Source: Paraburkholderia susongensis (GTDB lineage Bacteria; Pseudomonadota; Gammaproteobacteria; Burkholderiales; Burkholderiaceae). Taken from it: a DNA stretch of 64,000 nucleotides. Made by a program: the position numbers and the translations under genes. Shown one piece after another: positions 26,505 through 35,503 of this stretch. Below the pieces are notes generated by a model that worked only from the letters and a program-made list of their open reading frames with translations, searched no databases and had not been told where the DNA came from. The stretch spans positions 124,001 through 188,000 of the forward strand of contig NZ_FXAT01000002.1 of the NCBI RefSeq assembly GCF_900177725.1. Reading direction: 5' to 3'. Numbering within the stretch: position 1 is the stretch's first letter; each line of letters opens with the position of its first letter.

Positions 26505-27821
26505 ATGAGCGACCCAGCACTGGATGCCGCCGGCTCATCCCTGCCCCTCTCTTCCACGCTTGCTCCCGCGAAAGCCGCGGCCGCGCCGCCTGCACGCGGC
26601 GTGCTGCACAACGAGGCGCACGATGAGGCGCGTGCCGAACGCGCCGGCAAGGAGCACGCAATCGACGCATGGCGCGGCTTCGCGGCGCTGCTCGTCGCGT
26701 ATTTTCATTGCCGCCAGGTCGTGTGGGTCGGGATGCAGGCGTTTCATCAGAGCGTCGGCCACTCGTTGAGCCCCAACGCGCTTGCGGCCTATCTGACGTT
26801 TCCCATTGCATGGGGTTCGGCGGGCGTGCCGATTTTCTTCGTGATCAGCGGCTACTGCATTCATCGCGGCGGCGCGCTGCGGCTCGCGGGCAATCCCGCT
26901 TACCGGCTCGATACGGGCAATTTCTGGCTGCGGCGCTTCGCGCGCATTTATCCGGTGCTGCTCGCGGCGCTCGTGCTGACATTCGCGCTCGATTCGCTGA
27001 GCCTGCAATTTCCGCCGGTCAGCCACAAGATTCGCGAGATCGGCCTGCACGCGTTTCTCGTCAACCTGTTTTCGTTGCAGAGCGTGGCGGGCAAGACCTA
27101 TGGATCGAACGGCGCGCTGTGGACGCTCTCGCTCGAAGTACAGTTCTATGCGATCTATCCGCTGCTGTTTGCGCTGCGGCGGCGCATCGGCATGACGGCC
27201 GTGCTGGCGATCGTCGCGGCGATCAACGTCGTGTCCGCGTACGTGCTCGAGAGGCACGACATCCAGTTCTTCACGTCGTACTGGTTTTCGTGGACGCTCG
27301 GCGCGTGGATCGCCGATGCGAGAGCCCGCGCGACCGATGCGCGCGCGCCGGGATGGCTTTATGGACTCGCTGCCGCCTTTGTCGCAGCCGGTTGTGCGGC
27401 GTTCCATTTCGGCCAGTACGGTGCGTTCCAGTTGTGGGCGCTCGGCTTCGCGGTCTATCTGTACAAGGTGCTGGAGCCGCGCGATCCGGCGCGGCGCGAG
27501 GCGGCTGGCATGCCTGCGTTGCCTCGGACGTCGCTGCAGACCTTGCTTCATGGCGTGTTTCGCCCACTGTCCCGCGCGCTGTCCTTCTTCGGCGACTTCA
27601 GTTTCTCGCTCTACCTGATCCATCTGCCGATCTTCGTGCTGCTGTCGTCGTGGCTGTTCCGCTCGTCGCTGCAAATGTCGATCTGGCCGTCGTTCGGCTA
27701 CATGCTGGTGGCCGTGCCGGCCGCCTATCTGTTCTACCGGCTCGTCGAGTTGCCGGCGATGAGGTGGTCGGCGAGTTTTAAACCTAAAACCGCACCTAAG
27801 ACCTCGCTCACGCCGCGATGA
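26505..27821 (+). CDS. bceS: Membrane acyltransferase of the polysaccharide cluster (OafA-like)
   Basis: A 438-residue acyltransferase-3 protein with about ten membrane segments. An N-terminal cytoplasmic stretch of about 45 residues, rich in Ala/Pro, is followed by HAIDAWRGFAALLVAYFH, where the last His is the conserved catalytic residue, and by PIFFVISGYCIHRGGAL. WTLSLEVQFYAIYPLLFAL and FSLYLIHLPIFVLL are further family landmarks. It would acetylate or otherwise acylate the polysaccharide repeat unit at the inner membrane. AAGGA precedes the ATG. The name follows position in cepacian cluster II; bceS and bceU cannot be told apart here. Confidence 0.8.
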   Translation: MSDPALDAAGSSLPLSSTLAPAKAAAAPPARGVLHNEAHDEARAERAGKEHAIDAWRGFAALLVAYFHCRQVVWVGMQAFHQSVGHSLSPNALAAYLTFPIAWGSAGVPIFFVISGYCIHRGGALRLAGNPAYRLDTGNFWLRRFARIYPVLLAALVLTFALDSLSLQFPPVSHKIREIGLHAFLVNLFSLQSVAGKTYGSNGALWTLSLEVQFYAIYPLLFALRRRIGMTAVLAIVAAINVVSAYVLERHDIQFFTSYWFSWTLGAWIADARARATDARAPGWLYGLAAAFVAAGCAAFHFGQYGAFQLWALGFAVYLYKVLEPRDPARREAAGMPALPRTSLQTLLHGVFRPLSRALSFFGDFSFSLYLIHLPIFVLLSSWLFRSSLQMSIWPSFGYMLVAVPAAYLFYRLVELPAMRWSASFKPKTAPKTSLTPR

Positions 27822-27841
27822 AAACGGCACGAAATAAGAAG

Positions 27842-27871
27842 CGGAGGGAAGGCTGTTCGGCCTTCGCTCCG
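27842..27871 (+). terminator. Hairpin after acyltransferase gene
   Basis: CGGAG-G-GAAGGC and GCCTTC-G-CTCCG form an 11-bp stem with one mismatch and the loop TGTTCG, 20 nt after the stop codon. Only two T follow directly, so termination is likely but not certain. Confidence 0.6.
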
Positions 27872-27894
27872 TTATGCCAACGACTGAGGTTGGC

Positions 27895-27928
27895 CTAGGG
27901 GCATAGCGTTAGCGTGAACGGCCCCTAG
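27895..27928. repeat. Inverted repeat at the end of the CDI immunity gene
   Basis: CTAGGGGC and GCCCCTAG are perfect 8-nt arms 18 nt apart. The second arm contains the immunity gene's stop codon. It may be a terminator stem or the scar of an insertion end; no T-run is present. Confidence 0.5.
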
Positions 27929-28218
27929 TCACTCAGGAGGCGCTTCAACTCGTCAAGAAATGAGGCTGTCGTGTGGCCCCATAGTGGCGGATCGAGGCAA
28001 AGCCCGTAGGCAGCCTCAAAGGCAGCATCCAGATCGCTGGCGTTGTCACGGCGGAATCTGTCAATTTCGCTCACCAGTGTTGAACGCTCGGCCGGATTAC
28101 TTTCGCTTCTGTACAAAGCAAGGATGTCCGCCATGGTGTTTCCCCATAGCGCGAAGTCCTCTCCGAAATAGACCTGAATGAATTCAGTTAGTCCAGGGTA
28201 CTGGTCTGTCTGCTCCAT
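27925..28218 (-). CDS. CDI-type immunity protein (orphan)
   Basis: A 97-residue acidic protein: YPGLTEFIQVYFGEDFALWG, then AERSTLVSEIDRFRRDN and ending SFLDELKRLLSD. The YP-x-L-x-x-F-x-x-x-Y-F-x-x-D opening is typical of immunity proteins of contact-dependent inhibition systems (CdiI_2-like). Such proteins bind and neutralise a matching toxin C-terminus in the cytoplasm. It starts 6 nt after the stop of a short toxin-like reading frame (28225-28332), as in toxin-immunity pairs. No cdiA or cdiB is nearby, so it is an orphan module. Base composition is lower in GC than its neighbours, suggesting transfer. Confidence 0.72.
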   Translation of the reverse strand: MEQTDQYPGLTEFIQVYFGEDFALWGNTMADILALYRSESNPAERSTLVSEIDRFRRDNASDLDAAFEAAYGLCLDPPLWGHTTASFLDELKRLLSD

Positions 28219-28224
28219 GAAGGT

Positions 28225-28332
28225 CTAATCAATCAGATAAGCGGTAACGATGTAATACGGCACGCCGTCTGATTCCCGTTGATACGACATTCCGAACTCC
28301 TCTGTAGTTGTTGAGGCCAGCTAACCTAGCAG
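28225..28332 (-). pseudogene. 3' remnant of a CdiA-CT/Rhs-type toxin gene
   Basis: Upstream of the immunity gene, one frame reads FGMSYQRESDGVPYYIVTAY and ends LID-stop at 28225; an in-frame TAG lies near 28330. The hydrophobic I-V-T-A-Y ending resembles the last strand of several RNase-type CDI toxin domains. Only about 30 codons remain, so the toxin is not functional. Alternatively a separate 21-residue peptide could start at the ATG at 28290. The assignment rests mainly on the adjacent immunity gene. Confidence 0.4.
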
Positions 28333-28608
28333 GCCACTACAGGGATATGGAATGGGCGATGGATGATTTTGGACGATTTCAGGCTTTGCAGCGCTGCGAC
28401 TCACGCGCCTTGATACGCCCGCAGCGTATCTGCCTTTTCGCGGGGCCGCCCGGCTATGGGGAAGGCAGCCGCCAGCGCGTTCATCTGTTGGACGCGCTCG
28501 GCACACATGAGGTTGCGCCCTGATTTCGTGATCGCCGAGCCGCGTTTGCGCGCGCAGGTTGGCCCCTGCAAACGCATAGGCACCCACACATCCCCATCGA
28601 GCCGCGCT
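28333..28608. other. Unassigned stretch between toxin remnant and bceR
   Basis: A minus-strand frame of about 60 codons (28401-28589) is open but matches nothing recognised and has no clear RBS. It is probably non-coding debris of the module insertion. Confidence 0.4.
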
Positions 28609-31068
28609 TCAACGCCCCGCCACCCCCTTCAGAATCCGCGCAACCCCCTCCACATAGCTCTGCGTGCCGAAGCGGCTCAGCGCGGTCTGATAGCCATTCC
28701 TGACGAGTCTTTCGCGCAGTTCGTCGTTCGAGCGCAGTTCGGCGAGCGTATCGGCGAGCATATGCGCGTCGCCGGGCGTGCACAGCACGCCGTTTTCGTG
28801 ATCGTCGATGATCTCGAGCACGCCTCCCGCGCGAGCCGCCACCACCGGCCGGCGCGCGAGCATCCCTTCGACGATCACGCGGCCGAACGGCTCCGGCGTG
28901 ATCGACGTATGCACGACCGCGTCGACCGCGCACATGCAGGCCGGAATATCGTGCTGAAAACCGAGAAAATGCACGCGCTCGCCGAGATTGTGCGCGGCGA
29001 CGAACGCGTGCAATTCGATCTCGTACTGGTCCTCGCCGAACAGCGGCGCGCCCACGAGCACCGCATGCATCTGCGGATTGAGCACCATCGCCTCGAGCAG
29101 CACGTGCTGGCCCTTCCAGCGCGCAAGGCGGCTGAACGAGCCGACCAGAAACGCATCCTGCGGCAGATTCAGGCGTTCACGCAACGCCGCTCGCGGCACC
29201 GCGCGCAGCGCATCGAACGGCTCGGCCGAAATGCCGTTGAACACGACGTCGACACGCTTGCTATCGAACTGCGTCAGATCGGCGAATGCGCGCGCCGACG
29301 CCGCCGAATTCGCGATCACGTGCGCGAGACCGAAGCGCGCGCACCATTTGATAATCGCAAGCTGCTTGCCGCCGAAATGTTCAGGACTCACGATATCGCG
29401 CAGATGCCAGACCACCGGCCGCCTCGCGAGCTTGCCGGCCAGCGCGCCTATCACCATCGCGCGCTGCGTGTTCGCGTAGATCACGTCGACGTTGCGCGCG
29501 CGTTTCGCGGTCGCGCGCACGAGCGAGACGAGTCCCTTCAACGCCTGCCCCTTCGGCAGCGAGCCGCCCTGCTTGCGAACATGACGCAGCGCGCCCGCAT
29601 CGAGCACGTTGACATCGACGCCGGTCTTCGCGAGCGCGGTGCGAAACGGTCCGTCATCGAACAGCACGACCTCGATGCGCGAGCGCAGCGCCTTCACGAT
29701 TTCGAGCAGCGACAGTTCGGCGCCGCCGAGCACACCGCTCTGATCGACCGCGAGAATGCGCGGCGCGTCCGCCACGGCCTGCGCGCCGGGTTGCGCCTGA
29801 TACGGCACATAGGGCGGCAGCTTCGCCGCGCGCAATGCGGGCACCGAGGCACGCACATGCGCGAAGAAACGTTCACGGAAATTCGCAGCGGAAAACTGCT
29901 CGGCGTTGCGGCGGCAATGGGCCGGCGAGAACTGGTGCGCGTGATCGTCGAAGCGGCCGACCGCGTCGATGATCGCATCCGCATTCTGTTCGTCGAAGAA
30001 CATGCCGGTCGGCGCCGACAAGGACAGATCGCGCACGGTTTCGAGCGCGCCGCCCTTGCCGAACGCGATCACCGGCGTGCCGCACGCCTGCGCTTCGACG
30101 ACCGAGATGCCGAAGTCCTCTTCGGCCGCGAAGATGAACGCCTTCGCGCGGCTCATATGGTCCTTGAGCACCTTGAACGGCTGATAACCCATGATCTCGA
30201 CGTTCGGCCCCGCCTTCGCGCGGATCTTCTCCATATCGGGACCGTCGCCGATCACGACGAGCCTGCGCTCGGGCATGCGCGCGAATGCCTCGACGATCAG
30301 ATCGATCTTCTTGTACGGCACCATGCGCGAAGCGGTCAGATAAAAATCCTCTTTCTCCGTGCAAAGCGAAAACGCTTCGACGTCGACCGGCGGAAAGATC
30401 ACCTGCGCCTCGCGCTGATAAACCTTCTTGATGCGCCGCGCGATGAACTCGGAATTGGCGACGAAGCCGTCGACCGAATTCGACGTGCGGATATCCCAGT
30501 TGCGGATGTAATGCAGAATCAGCCGCGCGAGCGCGGACTTCGGACCGCTGGTCAGCTTCGACTGCTGCAGATACTGGTGCTGCAAATCCCACGCATAGCG
30601 GATCGGCGAATGCACGTAGCTGACATGCACCTGGTCCGGGCCCGTCAGGATGCCCTTCGCGACCGCGTGGCTGCTCGAGATCACGACGTCGTACGCGGAC
30701 ACGTCGAGCTGCTCGATCGCGAGCGGCATCAACGGCAGATACGAACGGTACTTGCTGCGCGCGAACGGCAGCTTCTGGATGAACGAGGTCGTGACCGGCT
30801 TGCCGCGCAGAAAGCTGCGGTCGTCGAGAAAGTCCACGAGGCTGAACAGGTCCGCATCGGGAAAGCACGCGATGATCTGCTCGAGCACTTTCTCCGCGCC
30901 CGCATAAGTGACGAGCCAGTCGTGCACGATCGCGATGCGCACCGTCCGGTTCGCGCGCAACGCGGCGGGACGCCGCGCGGGCGGCGCACCGGGAACGCTC
31001 GTCAGTTCATCGAGCGCACTGCGCGTCGCGGGTCGCAGCATGTCTTCTTCAAGGACGTCGTGGTTCAT
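28609..31068 (-). CDS. bceR: Two-domain GT4 glycosyltransferase (tandem fusion)
   Basis: An 819-residue protein made of two complete GT-B glycosyltransferases. The first (about residues 40-410) has IVHDWLVTYAGAEKVLEQII, SYVHSPIRYAWD and the E-x7-E region EEDFGISVVEAQACG. The second (about 440-819) has ILAVDQSGVLGGAELSLLEI, VWHLRDIVSPEHFGGKQL and PEPFGRVIVEGMLARRPVV. It would add two sugars to the lipid-linked repeat unit on the cytoplasmic face. Its start overlaps the flippase stop codon as ATGA, so translation is coupled. The order flippase then double transferase matches bceQ-bceR of cepacian cluster II. Confidence 0.88.
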   Translation of the reverse strand: MNHDVLEEDMLRPATRSALDELTSVPGAPPARRPAALRANRTVRIAIVHDWLVTYAGAEKVLEQIIACFPDADLFSLVDFLDDRSFLRGKPVTTSFIQKLPFARSKYRSYLPLMPLAIEQLDVSAYDVVISSSHAVAKGILTGPDQVHVSYVHSPIRYAWDLQHQYLQQSKLTSGPKSALARLILHYIRNWDIRTSNSVDGFVANSEFIARRIKKVYQREAQVIFPPVDVEAFSLCTEKEDFYLTASRMVPYKKIDLIVEAFARMPERRLVVIGDGPDMEKIRAKAGPNVEIMGYQPFKVLKDHMSRAKAFIFAAEEDFGISVVEAQACGTPVIAFGKGGALETVRDLSLSAPTGMFFDEQNADAIIDAVGRFDDHAHQFSPAHCRRNAEQFSAANFRERFFAHVRASVPALRAAKLPPYVPYQAQPGAQAVADAPRILAVDQSGVLGGAELSLLEIVKALRSRIEVVLFDDGPFRTALAKTGVDVNVLDAGALRHVRKQGGSLPKGQALKGLVSLVRATAKRARNVDVIYANTQRAMVIGALAGKLARRPVVWHLRDIVSPEHFGGKQLAIIKWCARFGLAHVIANSAASARAFADLTQFDSKRVDVVFNGISAEPFDALRAVPRAALRERLNLPQDAFLVGSFSRLARWKGQHVLLEAMVLNPQMHAVLVGAPLFGEDQYEIELHAFVAAHNLGERVHFLGFQHDIPACMCAVDAVVHTSITPEPFGRVIVEGMLARRPVVAARAGGVLEIIDDHENGVLCTPGDAHMLADTLAELRSNDELRERLVRNGYQTALSRFGTQSYVEGVARILKGVAGR

Positions 31069-32531
31069 GCGCTTTTCCTCGGATTCAGTCGCAACAGCAG
31101 TGAACGCGCAAGATTGCGCAAGGCGGGCGTCATCGTGAGCGACCATGCGATGTTCGCGCCGACCATCAGCACGCCGGCCGTGATGGCGAGCGCGAGGCTC
31201 GGCAGGAAGCTCGCGAGCCAGAGGCTGGCAAGCAGAAATGCGAGGTGGGCCAGCATGTCGAGCACGATCTGGCGCGCGCGGATCGCGGAGAAATGCAGCA
31301 GCACCGCGTAGTCGAACAGCGCCCGGCCCGCGACCGCGACCGCCGCGCCTGTGAGGCCGAAATGCGTGATGCCGAACCACAGGGCGCCCGTGAAAAGCGG
31401 CAATTCGACGAGGCCGACGCGCGCGGCGGTGGCCGGATTGACCTGCGACTGGATCAGGATGCGCGTCACGTTCGCCTGACCGACGAGCCACACGGCGACG
31501 ATCATGATGCGGCCCACCGGCGCCGCGACCGTCGCGATCTCGTTGCCGACCCACAGATGCAGGAACGGTTCGAGCACGAGCATCGCCACGAGCGCGACCG
31601 GCGTGAACACGCCGTTGAGAAATTCGAGCGACTGCTGCGTGATCGTGTCGGCATCGGCGCGGCCCACTGCCGATAGGCGCGGGAACAGCGTGCGCACGAG
31701 CGCGGTCGGCACGATGTTCAGGCGCGTCACGAGATTCTGCGGCACCGTGTAATAGGTCACGAAACGCGCGCCGAGCCGCGAGCCGAGCATCACGCGGTCG
31801 AGCGAATCGGCGACCATCGTCGTCACGCTCGCAATCAGCATCCAGCCGCCGAAGTTGAACAACCCCTTCGCGACACCGAGCCGCGGCGGCAGAATACTGC
31901 GTATTTCAAGCACTTTCAGCGCATAGCGGCCAAGCAGCAGCGCCGCGAGAATGCGCGCGATCACCGCCGCGGCGAGCACGTTCTGCAAGGTCGGGCCGAG
32001 CCACACCGCGGCGCCGAGCGGCAGCAACTGGAACAGAAACGTGCCGATCGTCTGATTCGTGTTGTAGACGCCGAAGCGTTCCGCGCCATTGATCGCCCCC
32101 GCGAACACCCAGGACACGTTCGCAATCGGAATCGCCACCGCGAGCCACGGCAGCGCCATATACACCTCGTGCTGCAGTTCGGGCGACACCTTCGTGAAAT
32201 ACGCGGTGTACAGAAACGCGCCGAAGTAGATGATGAGACCGCCAATCACGCCGGTCGTCAGATTGAGCCACGTCGCGCTCCAGAACACGCGCGCGCTTTC
32301 GTCCTGATCGCCCGAGGCGAGCGCCTTCGAAATATGGTTCTGCGCGGCCATGCTCATGCCGAGATCGAGAATCCCGAAGTAGCCGATCAACGTCCACACG
32401 AGACTGATCACGCCATAGCGCTCGACGCCGAGCAGCCTGATATACGACGGCACGGTGACGAGCGACACGAATGTCGGCAGCACGAGTCCGAAAAAATTGA
32501 TCGCTACGTTCCTGAGAATGCCTTTATCCAT
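31065..32531 (-). CDS. bceQ: Wzx-type polysaccharide flippase
   Basis: A 488-residue polytopic protein with 12-14 membrane segments, starting MDKGILRNVAINFFGLVLPT. Features include SYIRLLGVERYGVISLVWTL and MLGSRLGARFVTYYTVPQNL, typical of the MOP/Wzx O-unit translocase family. It would flip the undecaprenyl-linked repeat unit to the periplasm for polymerisation. The start at 32531 is chosen because upstream in-frame codons fall in a 9-nt tandem repeat. It is 80 bp downstream of the beta-propeller gene and overlaps bceR by 4 nt. Confidence 0.9.
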   Translation of the reverse strand: MDKGILRNVAINFFGLVLPTFVSLVTVPSYIRLLGVERYGVISLVWTLIGYFGILDLGMSMAAQNHISKALASGDQDESARVFWSATWLNLTTGVIGGLIIYFGAFLYTAYFTKVSPELQHEVYMALPWLAVAIPIANVSWVFAGAINGAERFGVYNTNQTIGTFLFQLLPLGAAVWLGPTLQNVLAAAVIARILAALLLGRYALKVLEIRSILPPRLGVAKGLFNFGGWMLIASVTTMVADSLDRVMLGSRLGARFVTYYTVPQNLVTRLNIVPTALVRTLFPRLSAVGRADADTITQQSLEFLNGVFTPVALVAMLVLEPFLHLWVGNEIATVAAPVGRIMIVAVWLVGQANVTRILIQSQVNPATAARVGLVELPLFTGALWFGITHFGLTGAAVAVAGRALFDYAVLLHFSAIRARQIVLDMLAHLAFLLASLWLASFLPSLALAITAGVLMVGANIAWSLTMTPALRNLARSLLLRLNPRKSA

Positions 32532-32561
32532 CGAATGCCCTGGGTTATGCGAATGTTTTGC

Positions 32562-32588
32562 TGCGTGTCCTGCGTGTCCTGCGTGTCC
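32562..32588. repeat. 9-nt tandem repeat, three copies
   Basis: TGCGTGTCC occurs three times in tandem, with a degenerate fourth copy, in the 80-bp gap between the beta-propeller gene and the flippase gene. Slippage here could change the spacing between the two genes. Confidence 0.8.
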
Positions 32589-32611
32589 TGTGCGAGCGGC
32601 GCGAGCCGCGC

Positions 32612-34813
32612 TCAAGGTTTCCAGCGATACATGAGCACCTTGCCGCGCGCGTCCTCTTCGACGAACACGAGGTACTCGCCGTCGCTGCGCTTTGCGGCGC
32701 TGATGCCGTTCGGCACATCGACCCAGCCCGACGCGCGCCCCACTTCCGGGCCCGGACGGATCACGCCGAGTTCCTTGCCGCTGTCCTTGTCCCACACGTG
32801 CACGGCGCCGACCGGTTCGACGCCGAAGATGTATTGCCCCTCGACCGTCATGCCGATGATCGTGGCGATCGGTTTGCTCTGCGTTTGCCACGGCAGCGTG
32901 ATCGCGTAGCGCTGCACGGGGTTGCCGCTCGACCATTTGTCGTAGCGCACGAGCACGCGGCCCACTTCCTTCCAGAAGCCGCGATCGAACGGCATGTCGG
33001 CCGTATAGCCGCTCACGTACATCGTGTCGGTGGCGGGCTCGTAGATCGCGCGATGCAGTTCGGTGAACGGCTGCGGCACCGGGTAGTGCGTGAGGTTCGA
33101 ATACGAGTAGACCGGATTGCCCTTCGCATCGAGGCCGCCGAAACGGAAGCGATAGATGCCCTTCGTATCGCGTGTGCGCCAGATATCGCCGGCGGTGTCG
33201 ACCCACCAGCCCCAGCCGCCCGCGAGCTTCGTGCCGCTCGTGTTGAGCGTGAACTCATCGGCATCGAAGCGGCCGTCGCCATTCGTGTCGCGCCAGATCC
33301 AGTCGCCGCCCGGCGGCGCATTCGGCACCTTCGCGACCGCGCGCTCGCGTCCCGCGATAAAACCGGAAGGAATCGCGGTCTCGCCGTCATGCTGCGCATC
33401 GAAGCGATAGATCTTCAGATGGTCCGCGTACATGTCCGTCAGGAACAGGAACGTGCGGCCCTTGAGCCTGCGCGCGATCGGCAGGCCCGGATACTGGTCG
33501 GTATGAAACACGGGGTCGTCCGGATACTTGAAGCGGTTCGACAGAAAACCCGCGTATTTCCAGTCCTGTCCCGGCGGTTTCGAGAGATCGAGTTCGAAGC
33601 GTTTGTTGCCGGTATAGACGCTGTTGGGACGCGCCGGATCGATCCACGCGCCGTCGACGAACAGCAGCCCCTCGACCTGCCAGTTGCGCCTGCCGTCCGG
33701 CGCATAGCTTTCGAGCGTGGCGCCAAGACCCGCGCCGATCGGCGCGTAGCGCGGGCCGATGCCGTTGGTCGACACATAGACGTTGCCGCGCGCATCGACG
33801 CCCACGCCCGTGAGCCCATTGAAACGCTGCGGCCCCGGCTTGCCCGCGACGCCGCTAAAAATGCCGCCGCGCTCACCGAGCGCGCCCGATTCCGTCCAGC
33901 GGCCGTCGCGCTTCGTGAAGAACAGCACCTGCTGGCGCGGACCGTTGTCGGCGATCAGGATGCGGCCTTGCGCATCGACGGCGAGATCGACGGCGACCGT
34001 ATCGGCCGGCAGCGTGAAGTTCTCGTCGATGCGCTGCCCCGTCGCCGTGTAATGCTCGATGCCCGGCGCGCGTTCGCTGCGCGTGCCGCTCAGCACCCAC
34101 AGCGTGCCATCGGGCGCGAGCGCGATGCGCCCGGGTTCGTGCACGTCCCACGCCGTTTTCCGTTGCATCGATTCGGCGTCGTACACTTCGATGCGATTGC
34201 GTTCGGTGTTGGCTGCGAAGAGCGTGGTGTCGTTCGCGGCAAGCCCGCCGATTTCGGCGCTCGTGCCAGTCGGCACTTCGTTCATCATCAGAAAGCCGGC
34301 GGCGAGCTGCGCGTGCGGGTCCGCGTTTTTCACGGCGGGCTGGAACGGCGCAACGCGTTTCGGATCGGCGAGCGTGCGGCGCGAAATGCCGAACCATTGC
34401 TTGCCCTTCTCCGGCCATACGCCCGGCTCGACGAGATGTCCCTTTTCATTGCCGACCGCGACCGCGACGAACGCGTACTTGCGATTCACCGCAATCGCGT
34501 TGCCGCCGCCATTACCCCAGCCATGCGTGCCGCCCGCGAAGCCGAGCATCTTGCCGTCCTGATAGACGCTGGCTTCGGCGCCGCTCTCATCCCACGGCGT
34601 GTTCGTGTACACCTTGCCGTCGGGACTCACCGCGATCGCGGTGATATTGATCTGCGTCCACGTGCCGTCGCCGAAACCGAAGCTATTGCCGATCCATGAG
34701 GTTGTCGCATTCAACGCCGTTTCCGCGCGAGCCGGCAAACTGACCGATAGCGTGACCCATGCGGCGGCGCATGCGATCGTGGCAAACCAGCTTCTGAGCG
34801 TGAAACGGGGCAA
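32612..34813 (-). CDS. Secreted beta-propeller (NHL/SMP-30-like) protein with EF-hand loop
   Basis: A 733-residue exported protein. The start is a TTG at 34813 with GGAGG seven bases upstream; an earlier TTG at 34831 would lie upstream of and overlap this RBS. A signal peptide ends near SLPARA. Repeated blades carry D-x-x-G-x-x-Y/W/I motifs such as AVSPDGKVYTNT, IALAPDGTLWVLSG, AVDAQGRILIADNG and GVDARGNVYVSTNG. Near residue 508 DTNGDGRFDADEF is a canonical calcium-binding EF-hand loop. It sits in front of the flippase in the polysaccharide cluster, where cepacian cluster II has an uncharacterised gene (bceP position). It may bind or process the secreted polymer; no catalytic signature is recognised. 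Confidence 0.75.
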   Translation of the reverse strand: MPRFTLRSWFATIACAAAWVTLSVSLPARAETALNATTSWIGNSFGFGDGTWTQINITAIAVSPDGKVYTNTPWDESGAEASVYQDGKMLGFAGGTHGWGNGGGNAIAVNRKYAFVAVAVGNEKGHLVEPGVWPEKGKQWFGISRRTLADPKRVAPFQPAVKNADPHAQLAAGFLMMNEVPTGTSAEIGGLAANDTTLFAANTERNRIEVYDAESMQRKTAWDVHEPGRIALAPDGTLWVLSGTRSERAPGIEHYTATGQRIDENFTLPADTVAVDLAVDAQGRILIADNGPRQQVLFFTKRDGRWTESGALGERGGIFSGVAGKPGPQRFNGLTGVGVDARGNVYVSTNGIGPRYAPIGAGLGATLESYAPDGRRNWQVEGLLFVDGAWIDPARPNSVYTGNKRFELDLSKPPGQDWKYAGFLSNRFKYPDDPVFHTDQYPGLPIARRLKGRTFLFLTDMYADHLKIYRFDAQHDGETAIPSGFIAGRERAVAKVPNAPPGGDWIWRDTNGDGRFDADEFTLNTSGTKLAGGWGWWVDTAGDIWRTRDTKGIYRFRFGGLDAKGNPVYSYSNLTHYPVPQPFTELHRAIYEPATDTMYVSGYTADMPFDRGFWKEVGRVLVRYDKWSSGNPVQRYAITLPWQTQSKPIATIIGMTVEGQYIFGVEPVGAVHVWDKDSGKELGVIRPGPEVGRASGWVDVPNGISAAKRSDGEYLVFVEEDARGKVLMYRWKP

Positions 34814-35503
34814 GGCAGATCCTCCAGTCAAGATCCAGTCGATGCGGCGCGCGCGGGCCTGTTACCCGTGCGGTGCGAAATGCAGTGATGTGGCAAGGCG
34901 CAATGCCTGAAGCCACGCGGGAGAACGTACGGAGCGCGGCCAATTCATGTGGCGCACGCGTGCGGCAAGGATGGGCGTGGCGCGCTCGGGCTCAGCCGGT
35001 ACAGGATTCACCGCAAGGCTCACAGCGAGCCGCAGGCGAATCCACGAGCCGCCCTGGACATTCCATCCATACAGCGCACATTACGCGGAAAAAACGCGGC
35101 GACGAAAATCGAAAATAATTCAAAAATATTCGATTATTTAAGCCGTGCGAAAGAAAGCAATTTAAAAATACAGAAAAACGGAATCCCGGGGCGATGTATG
35201 CGTTCCGGCGCCAGGTCATCCCTTCTTTACCGATGCAATCTCCCGCATCGGGAATTTATTACGCGCGGCACCGATGCCTTCGAATAAGCATATAAACATG
35301 CCGGCAATGGTTAAAAGAAATACCCTGTTTCAATCTGATTCACTTATCTAATTCCTTCGCGTTTTTTCGCGATTTTATTTTCCCTAGAATCGATTGCACT
35401 TCTGTTGCGACGCGAAGCGCGCGCGCCCCTGCGCCCCAATTCCGGGCGAAGCTCGCGCGACACCGCGCCGCCCGGCCCATCCGCTTCACACCATGGACGG
35501 TTC
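34814..35503. other. AT-rich promoter island between divergent polysaccharide genes
   Basis: 690 bp without a convincing gene. The stretch 35080-35400 is markedly AT-rich and includes TCGCG-TTTTTT-CGCGA near 35360. It separates the divergent beta-propeller/bceQ/bceR unit from the acyltransferase/SGNH/gmd unit and probably holds both promoters. Confidence 0.55.

Noticed and set aside
28401..28589. Small minus-strand gene of 62 codons
   Set aside because: No clear RBS, no recognisable family and position next to a degraded toxin end; kept only as unassigned sequence.
34947..35287. Small plus-strand genes in the AT-rich gap
   Set aside because: The overlapping short frames lack RBS and have composition unlike the flanking genes.
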